From positions 88,811 to 152,810 of the forward strand of contig CANJRD010000009.1 of NCBI GenBank assembly GCA_947476695.1: 64,000 nucleotides of DNA. The letters are read 5' to 3'. Origin of the DNA: Rhodospirillaceae bacterium (lineage in GTDB: Bacteria > Pseudomonadota > Alphaproteobacteria > Rhodospirillales > Rhodospirillaceae). The stretch's first letter is position 1, and every line of letters starts with the position of its first letter. A program made the position numbers and the translations under genes. Shown here piece by piece: positions 57,938 to 64,000 of this stretch. Under the pieces are notes generated by a model. The model worked only from the letters and a program-made list of their open reading frames with translations, was not told the DNA's origin and made no database searches.

Positions 57938-59131
57938 CTATTGGATCGGGGCCGCAAGCCCGGGCGCGTCGATCAGGTTCCAATAGCGCGTCCGCAGACC
58001 CCGTAACTGGGCTCCCGGATCGGCTTCGCGGGTGAGTCCCATCCGAGTCACGCTGAGAGAGGCGTCGGTCCGGACGTCTGGCGGCAGTGCGGCAATGCCC
58101 TTAGGCAGGGCAGAGATGAGGCCGGTCCGCGCCATCATGCCGGCGGCGATTTCGGGCCTGAGCAGGAACGCGAACAGCGTTTCCGCCGGACGTGAATCGC
58201 GCACCGTCGCCGGCATGACCAGGAACAGATCACGCGCGAGCGAGCCTTCACGCGGTACCGCGAAGGTCAGCGCCGTCGACGCATCCCGCGTCCGCGCCGC
58301 GACACGTGCGCGATATGCGGTGTCCGACATCGTCAGCGCGAGGCAGGCGCGCCCGTCGGCCAGACGCGCTTGGACTTCTTGCGCCCCGAACGCCGCGATC
58401 ATCGGCCGCACCTTCTCCCAGATTTGCGCGGCGGCCTCGTAGTCGCCGACATTCTGCGACGCGATCGGACGGTCGAGATGCACGAACGCGGCGGCAAAAG
58501 TCTCCACCACATCGTCGTCGGCGACGATGCCGCAATCGGCAAGCTTGGCGGCGGTGTCCAGATCGAAAAGCCAACGCCAGCTGGGCTCGTTGGCCGCCTC
58601 GCCGAGGCGCTGTCGGATCGCCTGCGCGTCGTAGGCGATCCCGAGCGCATGCCAGCCAAGCGCCAGCGAATGGCGATTTCCGATGTCGTAAGCGGCGCCG
58701 CTCGCGACCAACAAAGGATGCAGGTCGCCCGCGGTGGGGATGCGCGCCGGCGACAAGACCGCGAGCCGTGTCTCGCTGGCGAGGCGCGCGAGTTCCACGC
58801 CCGTGACGATGGCCGCATCCGGAGGCGTATCGACGAACCGGCGCAACGCGTCCTCGTCGTCGTGAACAATATCGATGGCGACGCGAACACCCTGCTGATT
58901 CTCGTATTGCTTCACCACATCCGCCGGCAGCACGTCGCCCAGCGTCAGGACGCGGAGCGCTTGCCCGCCTTGGGATGCTGGTCGAGCGTCCGGCGCAGCC
59001 ACCGCCACAACGGGCGACGGCGACGGCGCGAACACGACAAAGCCGGCCCAGCCCAGGATCAAAGCCGCCGAAAGCCCCGCCGCGAGCAGCAGCGTGGTCC
59101 GTAATGGCCGGGGCGGCGATGGTTCGGTCAT
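57938..59131 (-). CDS. Membrane-anchored periplasmic binding protein, polyamine type
   Basis: 397 aa. One N-terminal hydrophobic segment (TLLLAAGLSAALILGWAGFVVFA, about 12-34) without a clear cleavage site, so it may stay anchored. Then a binding-protein fold like PotD/PotF: RVLTLGDVLPADVVKQYENQQGVRVAIDIVHDDEDALRRF, LGWHALGIAYDAQ and a bilobal layout. No ABC permease or ATPase beside it. Polyamine binding is inference from fold similarity. GGGAGGC precedes ATG 59131. Confidence 0.75.
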   Translation of the reverse strand: MTEPSPPRPLRTTLLLAAGLSAALILGWAGFVVFAPSPSPVVAVAAPDARPASQGGQALRVLTLGDVLPADVVKQYENQQGVRVAIDIVHDDEDALRRFVDTPPDAAIVTGVELARLASETRLAVLSPARIPTAGDLHPLLVASGAAYDIGNRHSLALGWHALGIAYDAQAIRQRLGEAANEPSWRWLFDLDTAAKLADCGIVADDDVVETFAAAFVHLDRPIASQNVGDYEAAAQIWEKVRPMIAAFGAQEVQARLADGRACLALTMSDTAYRARVAARTRDASTALTFAVPREGSLARDLFLVMPATVRDSRPAETLFAFLLRPEIAAGMMARTGLISALPKGIAALPPDVRTDASLSVTRMGLTREADPGAQLRGLRTRYWNLIDAPGLAAPIQ

Positions 59132-59201
59132 GCCTCCCTTAACGCGCGAGAGAGCGGAAGGGTCTTGTCGGGCGCGGATGTGACCCGTACCAAGGACCGT
59201 G

Positions 59202-59975
59202 ATGGTCCCCGAAATCGCTCCCCGTACTGTCCTTGTCACCGGCGCCGGCCGCCGGATCGGCCGCGCGCTGGCGGAATCCCTGGCTGCGAGCGGCTGGACC
59301 GTGGCCGTGCACTATCATGGGTCTTCGGCCGAGGCCGACGAGGTGGTGGCCACCATCGTCAAGGCGGGCGGGAGGGCCAAGGCGTTCCACGCCGATCTCG
59401 CGAACGCCGCCGAGGTTGAAGCCCTGATCCCCACGGTGACACAGGCGCTCGGCCCGCTGGGCGCGCTGATCAACAACGCCTCGATCTTCGAGCGTGACGA
59501 GGTCGGCAGCGCGACAGTCGCCTCCTGGGATTCGCACATCGCGATCAATTTGCGGGCGCCCTTCTTCCTGTCGCAGGCCTTCGCGCGGCAGGTCGCCGCG
59601 AACAATCATGGCGCCATCGTCAACATGGTGGACGAACGCGTCTGGCATCTGACGCCGCACTTCATGTCGTACACGGTCAGCAAGGCGGGGCTGTGGACGT
59701 TGACCCAAACCATGGCCATGGCGCTGGCGCCACGCATCCGCGTGAACGCCATCGGCCCGGGCCCGACCCTGCCCAGCCCGCGCCAGACCCAGGCGCAGTT
59801 CGAGACACATTGGCGCGAGATGCCCCTGGGCCGCGGCACCACCCCCCAGGAGATCTGCGCAGGCGTCGCATTCATCCTTGCCGCGCCGGCGATGACGGGC
59901 CAAATGATAGCCCTGGACGGCGGCCAGCACCTCGGCTGGGGCCAAGTACCCGCTGGGACCCCGCCCACCGATTGA
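59202..59975 (+). CDS. SDR of pteridine-reductase / FolM type
   Basis: 257 aa. TGAGRRIGRALA with the RIG motif (about 12-23), NNASIFERD, Ser/Tyr/Lys catalytic set VDERVWHLTPHFMSYTVSKAG, and PGPTLPSPRQ. The RIG and NNAS features fit pteridine reductase or dihydromonapterin reductase (FolM), and folB follows 23 bp later, so tetrahydropteridine work is likely. ATG 59202 is preferred over GTG 59199, with AAGGA at 59192-59196. Confidence 0.85.
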   Translation: MVPEIAPRTVLVTGAGRRIGRALAESLAASGWTVAVHYHGSSAEADEVVATIVKAGGRAKAFHADLANAAEVEALIPTVTQALGPLGALINNASIFERDEVGSATVASWDSHIAINLRAPFFLSQAFARQVAANNHGAIVNMVDERVWHLTPHFMSYTVSKAGLWTLTQTMAMALAPRIRVNAIGPGPTLPSPRQTQAQFETHWREMPLGRGTTPQEICAGVAFILAAPAMTGQMIALDGGQHLGWGQVPAGTPPTD

Positions 59976-59998
59976 CCGCAGGATTTGGAAGGCCCGCG

Positions 59999-60427
59999 AT
60001 GAAAAAAGGTCCTGTGATCGAGCCCTTGAGGATCGCCGACGCCGCCGCCGGCCTGCGCCACGTTTTCGTGCGCGATCTTGAGATCCCCTGCGCCATCGGT
60101 GTCCACGCCCATGAGAAGGGCCACACCCAGCGTGTCCGCATCAATGTCGATCTGGGCGTCAGCGAGGGTACGTCGCCGCACCACGACCGCCTGGAGAACG
60201 TGGTCTGCTACGAGGACATCGTGACCCGGATCCGGGGCATCGTGGCCGACGGGCATATCAATCTGGTCGAGACCCTCGCCGAACGCATCGCTGCGGTCTG
60301 CCTGCAGGACGTCTCTTGCCGCAGCGCTCGCGTTCGCGTCGAAAAGCTGGACGTGTTCGCGGACGCAGTCAGCGTCGGCGTGGAAATAGAGCGCTTCGCT
60401 CGAAACCGGGCCCGCGTGCGCGGCTAA
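59999..60427 (+). CDS. folB: Dihydroneopterin aldolase FolB
   Basis: 142 aa. FVRDLEIPCAIGVHAHEKGHTQRVRINVDLGV, then HDRLENVVCYEDIVTRIRGIVADGHINLVETLAERIAAVCL, with the conserved Glu (VETLAE) and Lys (VEKLDVF). Converts 7,8-dihydroneopterin to 6-hydroxymethyl-7,8-dihydropterin and glycolaldehyde for folate. ATG 59999; AAGG ribosome site upstream. Follows the pteridine-reductase-like SDR on the same strand. Confidence 0.94.
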   Translation: MKKGPVIEPLRIADAAAGLRHVFVRDLEIPCAIGVHAHEKGHTQRVRINVDLGVSEGTSPHHDRLENVVCYEDIVTRIRGIVADGHINLVETLAERIAAVCLQDVSCRSARVRVEKLDVFADAVSVGVEIERFARNRARVRG

Positions 60428-60928
60428 GCGACACATTTTCAACCGGAATGTTGCAGTAGACCGTTCTAAAATCGACGTGATTTCCGCACGCGAATCGTCC
60501 CGCTCTGCCAACCGTCCAGGGCTGTCAAGCGAAGTTGTTCACAATCCGAAGTCGGCGCGAATCTATGGGCGCCAGGGTGGCGATCGCTACAAATCGTCAA
60601 GTGCTATTAAGGACTTTCGCGAAAAATATATTATATATCAATGATTTGCATTTTCTGCCTGTAAATTAGGCAATCCGAGCAAGAATGCACTTTCCTCGCA
60701 TCCGTCGCGAGGCAGCGGTTTTTTCAACAGAGTTTTCCACAGGAATAGTGGATATCCCGGCGAAACCAAACCGACCGCGCCGGGCGACAGTCGTGTTTCG
60801 TGTAGAAGACGCTTCGATGACGCCGGTTATCCCCGCTTTACGACCCCGTGTGCTGTCACATTCGCGTCCAGGTCGCCCCAGCGCGCGCTTGCGTTGACGC
60901 CTCGCGGCAAAGACTTCACATACAGGTC
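60428..60928. other. Non-coding gap with AT-rich core and DnaA-box-like sequences
   Basis: 501 bp between folB and uvrC with no convincing gene. A stretch at about 60621-60670 is strikingly AT-rich for this genome (AAAAATATATTATATAT). Around it are TTTTCCACA (60733), which fits the DnaA box pattern TTWTNCACA; TAGTGGATA (60746, minus-strand 7/9 match), TTGTTCACA (60535, one mismatch) and TTATCCCCG (60827, weaker). It could be a regulatory region for uvrC, a replication-related site, or chance. One short frame at 60685-60897 looks spurious. Confidence 0.45.
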
Positions 60929-62980
60929 ATGCCCCAGGTGCCGCACGATCCCGTCCCTGTCCCGGCGCCACCGGCCGGTGCTGCCGACACACCCGCCGAC
61001 CCCACGCCGCAGATACCGGCGGGACCGTCGCTAGGGGCTTCCGCCGATGCGCCGGACGACGCTACGGCGCCCGGGCTAGAGACGGCGCCGACGGAGATGG
61101 CGCCGTCCATTCCGAGCCTTGAAGGGGCCAGCGCAACGGGCACGGGGCTGGAAATCCTGCTCGCCTTCGTGCGCACGCTGCCGTCCACCCCCGGCGTCTA
61201 CCGCATGCTGAACGCGGCCGGCGAAGCGCTCTATGTCGGCAAAGCCAAGAACCTGAAGAAGCGCGTGGTGTCTTATACCCGCGTCGACCGCATGCCCGGC
61301 CGCCTGCAACGCATGGTGTTCGACACGCGCAGTTGCGAGGCCGTGGTCACCCACACCGAAGCCGAAGCGCTGTTACTCGAGATCAACCTGATCAAGGAAC
61401 TGAAGCCGCGTTACAACATCCTGCTGCGGGACGACAAGTCGTTCCCCTTCATCATGATCCCCGGTGGGCACGCCTATCCGCGTATCGTCAAACATCGTGG
61501 CGCGCGCGCGAAGGGCAACGCGTACTTCGGGCCGTTCGCCTCGGCCGGCGCGGTCAACCGCACGCTGACCACGCTGCAGAAAGTGTTCTTGCTGCGCAAC
61601 TGCACGGACTCGGTGTTCTCGTCGCGCTCGCGTCCCTGCCTGCTGTACCAGATCAAGCGCTGTGCCGCGCCCTGCGTCGGCCACATCGACGAGGCCGGCT
61701 ACGCCGATCTCGTCGCGCAAGCGCGGGAGTTCCTCACCGGCGACAGCGGCGCGTTGCAAGTCGAACTCGGCCGCCGCATGGACGCCGCCAGCCAGGCGCT
61801 CGATTTCGAGAGCGCGGCCGGCTATCGCGACCGCATCCGCGCGCTGACCGCCGTGCAGGCGCATCAGGATATCAACGTCAGTTCGCTCACGGAGACCGAC
61901 GTGATCGCCATGCATCGCGCCGGCGGTCATTCCTGCGTGCAGGTGTTCTTCTTCCGCGGCGGCCAGAACTTTGGCAATCGCGCCTATTTCCCGAGCCACG
62001 CGCTCGACGACGAAGATGGTGCGATTCTTGAGGCTTTCATCGGCCAGTTCTACGACAGTTTCCCGCCGCCGAAGGAGATCCTGGTCAACGCCGCGCTGCC
62101 GAACAGCGACGTGATGGAAGAAGCCCTAAGCCTGAAGGCGGGCCGCAAAGTCGCGGTTGCACAGCCGCAGCGCGGCGATCGCAAGAACCTGGTCGAGCAT
62201 GCGGAGACCAACGCGCGCGAAGCCCTGAGCCGCAAGCTGGCGGAGAACACGGCGCAGCGCCGCCTTCTCGAAGGGGTGGCGGAAGTCTTCAAGCTGGCGT
62301 CGCCGCCGGAACGCATCGAGGTCTACGACAACTCGCATATCTCGGGCACCAATGCGGTGGGCGCGATGATCGTCGCCGGGCCGGGGGGGGCGATGAAAAA
62401 CGCCTATCGCAAGTTCAATATCCGCACGACCGAATTGGCGCCGGGCGACGACTACGGCTCGATGCGCGAGGTCCTGACGCGCCGCTTCGCCCGCGCCCAG
62501 AAGGAAGACCCGAACCGGGAACTCGGCCAATGGCCCGACCTCGTGCTGCTGGACGGCGGCCAGGGCCAGCTGAGCGCCGGCCTCGCCGTGCTGACGGAGC
62601 TGGGAATCGATGACGTTTGCATGGCGGCCATCGCCAAGGGGCCAGACCGTAACGCCGGCCGCGAGCAATTCTTCGTGCCGAACGGTACGCCCTTCATGCT
62701 GCCGCCAAATCATCCAGTGTTGTATTTCCTGCAGCGCCTGCGCGACGAGGCTCACCGGTTCGCGATTTCCGCGCACCGGGCGAAGCGCTCAAAGGCCATC
62801 GGCCAATCGTTACTGGATGAAGTCACGGGTATCGGCGCGGCGCGCAAGAAGGCACTTCTGCGACATTTCGGCTCCGCAAAGAGCGTCGCGGGTGCGGGTG
62901 TGGCAGACTTGCAAGCCGTTGAGGGGATCAGCGCCGCGATGGCGAAAAAAATCTATGACCATTTCCACCCTGGCGACTAA
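60929..62980 (+). CDS. uvrC: Excinuclease ABC subunit C
   Basis: 683 aa. GIY-YIG domain (GVYRMLNAAGEALYVGKAKNLKKRV, about 92-120) for 3' incision, a central Cys-containing segment (RCAAPCVGHI), UVR motif, an RNase H-like endonuclease domain with YDNSHISG and LLDGGQGQLSAG for 5' incision, and C-terminal helix-hairpin-helix motifs. Nucleotide excision repair nuclease. The first 80 residues are Pro/Ala-rich and unusually long. ATG 60929 (MPQVPHDP); an upstream in-frame start at 60848 is less likely. Confidence 0.95.
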   Translation: MPQVPHDPVPVPAPPAGAADTPADPTPQIPAGPSLGASADAPDDATAPGLETAPTEMAPSIPSLEGASATGTGLEILLAFVRTLPSTPGVYRMLNAAGEALYVGKAKNLKKRVVSYTRVDRMPGRLQRMVFDTRSCEAVVTHTEAEALLLEINLIKELKPRYNILLRDDKSFPFIMIPGGHAYPRIVKHRGARAKGNAYFGPFASAGAVNRTLTTLQKVFLLRNCTDSVFSSRSRPCLLYQIKRCAAPCVGHIDEAGYADLVAQAREFLTGDSGALQVELGRRMDAASQALDFESAAGYRDRIRALTAVQAHQDINVSSLTETDVIAMHRAGGHSCVQVFFFRGGQNFGNRAYFPSHALDDEDGAILEAFIGQFYDSFPPPKEILVNAALPNSDVMEEALSLKAGRKVAVAQPQRGDRKNLVEHAETNAREALSRKLAENTAQRRLLEGVAEVFKLASPPERIEVYDNSHISGTNAVGAMIVAGPGGAMKNAYRKFNIRTTELAPGDDYGSMREVLTRRFARAQKEDPNRELGQWPDLVLLDGGQGQLSAGLAVLTELGIDDVCMAAIAKGPDRNAGREQFFVPNGTPFMLPPNHPVLYFLQRLRDEAHRFAISAHRAKRSKAIGQSLLDEVTGIGAARKKALLRHFGSAKSVAGAGVADLQAVEGISAAMAKKIYDHFHPGD

Positions 62981-63007
62981 CATCACAAGAAGCTTTCTGG
63001 TGGGCAT

Positions 63008-63577
63008 GTGCTGAACCTTCCCAATATCTTGACGATGTCGCGGATCATCGTGATCCCGATCGTGATCGCACTGTTCTATTGGGACGGCGCGACGACGCGT
63101 TGGGTGGCCTGCCTGCTGTTCAGCGCCGCGGGCATCACCGACTTCTTCGACGGCTATCTCGCGCGCCGCGCCAATCAGGTCTCGCGCTTCGGCCGCTTCC
63201 TCGATCCCATCGCCGACAAGCTGCTCGTCGCGGCCGTGATCCTGTATCTCGCCAACCGCGACATGAGCCTGACGGAAATGTTGCCCGCCGTCGTGATTTT
63301 GCTGCGCGAGATTCTGGTCTCGGGCTTGCGCGAGTTCCTCGCCGAGCTGCGCGTCAGCCTGCCTGTCACAAAGCTCGCGAAGTACAAGACCACGGCGCAG
63401 ATGTTCGCGCTCGGCTTCCTGATCGTGGGCGATATGGCGCCGCCGTGGATTCACGCGCGCGATGTCGGTGACGTCCTGCTATGGGCCGCGGCTCTGGTGA
63501 CGCTCATCACCGGTTACGACTACTTGAAGGCAGGCATAGCCCACATGGCCAGCTACGAACCGCCGGCCGCGTCGTGA
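63008..63577 (+). CDS. pgsA: CDP-diacylglycerol--glycerol-3-phosphate 3-phosphatidyltransferase
   Basis: 189 aa. Integral membrane enzyme making phosphatidylglycerol phosphate. The CDP-alcohol motif is intact: DFFDGYLARRANQVSRFGRFLDPIADKLL (DG-x2-AR-x8-G-x3-D-x3-D). GTG 63008 start. Follows uvrC by 27 bp and overlaps moaD by four bases (GTGA); the uvrC-pgsA-moaD order is common in alphaproteobacteria. Confidence 0.95.
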   Translation: MLNLPNILTMSRIIVIPIVIALFYWDGATTRWVACLLFSAAGITDFFDGYLARRANQVSRFGRFLDPIADKLLVAAVILYLANRDMSLTEMLPAVVILLREILVSGLREFLAELRVSLPVTKLAKYKTTAQMFALGFLIVGDMAPPWIHARDVGDVLLWAAALVTLITGYDYLKAGIAHMASYEPPAAS

Positions 63578-63825
63578 ATATCCTCTACTTCGCCTGGGTG
63601 AAAGAGAAGGTCGGCCGCGGCGAGGAGACCGTTTCGCCGCCCGCCGATATCGTCACCGTCGCAGACCTCATCGCCTGGCTGAAGACGCGCGGACCGGGGC
63701 ACGCGGCGGCTTTCGCGGACCCCAAGCTGATCAAGGCGGCCGTCGATCAGGTGCATGCCCCGCTCGGCGCATCTGTCGCTCATGCACACGAAGTCGCGTT
63801 CTTCCCGCCGGTGACGGGCGGCTAA
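63574..63825 (+). CDS. moaD: Molybdopterin synthase small subunit MoaD
   Basis: 83 aa, ubiquitin-like beta-grasp protein ending in Gly-Gly, whose C-terminal thiocarboxylate supplies sulphur to molybdopterin with MoaE. Core strands NILYFAWVKEKVG, VTVADLIAWLKTRG and EVAFFPPVTGG. GTG start overlaps the pgsA stop. The usual next gene, moaE, is not seen: an IS21-type element begins within about 10-25 bases of the moaD stop. Confidence 0.92.
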   Translation: MNILYFAWVKEKVGRGEETVSPPADIVTVADLIAWLKTRGPGHAAAFADPKLIKAAVDQVHAPLGASVAHAHEVAFFPPVTGG

Positions 63826-63835
63826 CCGGACCGAT

Positions 63836-64000
63836 GACGGTCGGTTTTAGGCTGCAAAATCGCGTGCAATTTTGACCCCCTGAGGGGCGATTTTCGCGTC
63901 CAATTCTGACCCCCTCTGACTTTGTGTCAGCGTCCCTTCCTTTTGCCGGGAAGGATGCTGGGGGGATGATTGGCGTGGATGTTATCGGCCAGATACGGCG
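63836..64000 (+). mobile_element. Left end of an IS21-family insertion sequence (cut by window edge)
   Basis: Two near-identical 22-bp terminal repeats, at 63860-63881 and 63894-63915 (TCGCGT, then G or C, CAATT, then T or C, TGACCCCCT; two mismatches) spaced 34 bp apart, as IS21-type ends have, are followed by a start region with GGGAAGGATGCTGGGGGG and the first codons of an istA-type transposase. The exact left boundary near 63836 (TGACGG...) is uncertain. The right end lies outside the window. Confidence 0.8.
63966..64000 (+). CDS. istA: IS21-family transposase IstA, first residues only
   Basis: Only 11 complete codons are visible: MIGVDVIGQIR, the usual start of IstA-type transposases (followed in the family by RAYF...). 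GGGGGG precedes the ATG. The gene continues past the right edge. Confidence 0.7.
   Translation, partial: MIGVDVIGQIR

Noticed and set aside
60685..60897. Short plus-strand frame in the folB-uvrC gap
   Set aside because: No ribosome site, no recognisable domain, and it overlaps the AT-rich region with DnaA-like sites.
63860..63915. Two near-identical 22-bp repeats suggesting a CRISPR array
   Set aside because: Only two copies with a 12-bp gap, followed by an IstA-like start; they are IS21-type terminal repeats.

Overview
The window reads as a contiguous piece of a high-GC alphaproteobacterial chromosome, probably from a Rhodospirillales-like or similar lineage. That call rests on gene content and order, not on any database search. 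Supporting signs are the run aroK-aroB-CorC ... bolA-J protein-cobS-cobT ... rpmB, the folB ... uvrC-pgsA-moaD block, coq7, gluQRS, and heavy use of GTG/TTG starts and 4-base gene overlaps. Almost all of it is ordinary chromosomal coding sequence; there is no rRNA, CRISPR array or prophage, one tRNA, and one insertion sequence cut by the right edge.

Layout. 1-4.7 kb: a glutathione-dependent formaldehyde detoxification pair (class III alcohol dehydrogenase, S-formylglutathione hydrolase) pointing at a formate-dehydrogenase-like molybdoenzyme that runs off the left edge, with a paired-hairpin repeat between them; then phoU. 4.8-7.8 kb: a concentrative nucleoside transporter followed by overlapping queE-queD-queC (7-deazaguanine/queuosine synthesis). 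7.8-13.3 kb: a TonB-dependent receptor and a quorum-sensing island, luxR converging on a luxI-cytochrome P450 operon, with a perfect 26-bp lux box upstream of luxI. 13.4-19.3 kb: class III aminotransferase, membrane protein, lipoprotein, Tat-type double-cupin protein, a Crp/Fnr regulator and tRNA-Leu(CAA). 19.3-25.5 kb: secreted protein, dsbB-coq7, HNH protein, gluQRS, a solute-binding protein and xerD.

25.5-42.4 kb: the conserved block with an exported 611-aa protein, aroK, aroB, CorC, a CBS protein, bolA, a J-domain protein, an SDR and cobS-cobT, followed by a LuxR-type regulator with CATATG-centred palindromes, unknown proteins, LysR, MAPEG and rpmB. 42.4-51.2 kb: unknown proteins, a Nudix protein, accA, a methyltransferase, pgk-gap and a PPK2-type polyphosphate kinase. 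51.3-57.8 kb: a peptide-type ABC importer without a binding protein, and feoA-feoB-feoC with a Fur-like palindrome. 57.9-64 kb: a polyamine-type binding protein, a pteridine-reductase-like SDR with folB, an AT-rich 0.5-kb gap with DnaA-box-like sites, uvrC-pgsA-moaD, and the left end of an IS21-family element where moaE would be expected.

The most interesting system is the luxR / P450 / luxI island. All canonical AHL-receptor and AHL-synthase residues are present, the P450 is cotranscribed with the synthase under a perfect lux box, and the P450 resembles fatty-acid hydroxylase types, so a quorum-induced modification of an acyl signal or product is a reasonable hypothesis. As read, luxR and the P450 gene run through each other's 3' ends; one extra base in a GC-only stretch near 11100-11121 would restore nearby stops to both at once, so that spot is either a sequencing error or a real mutation.
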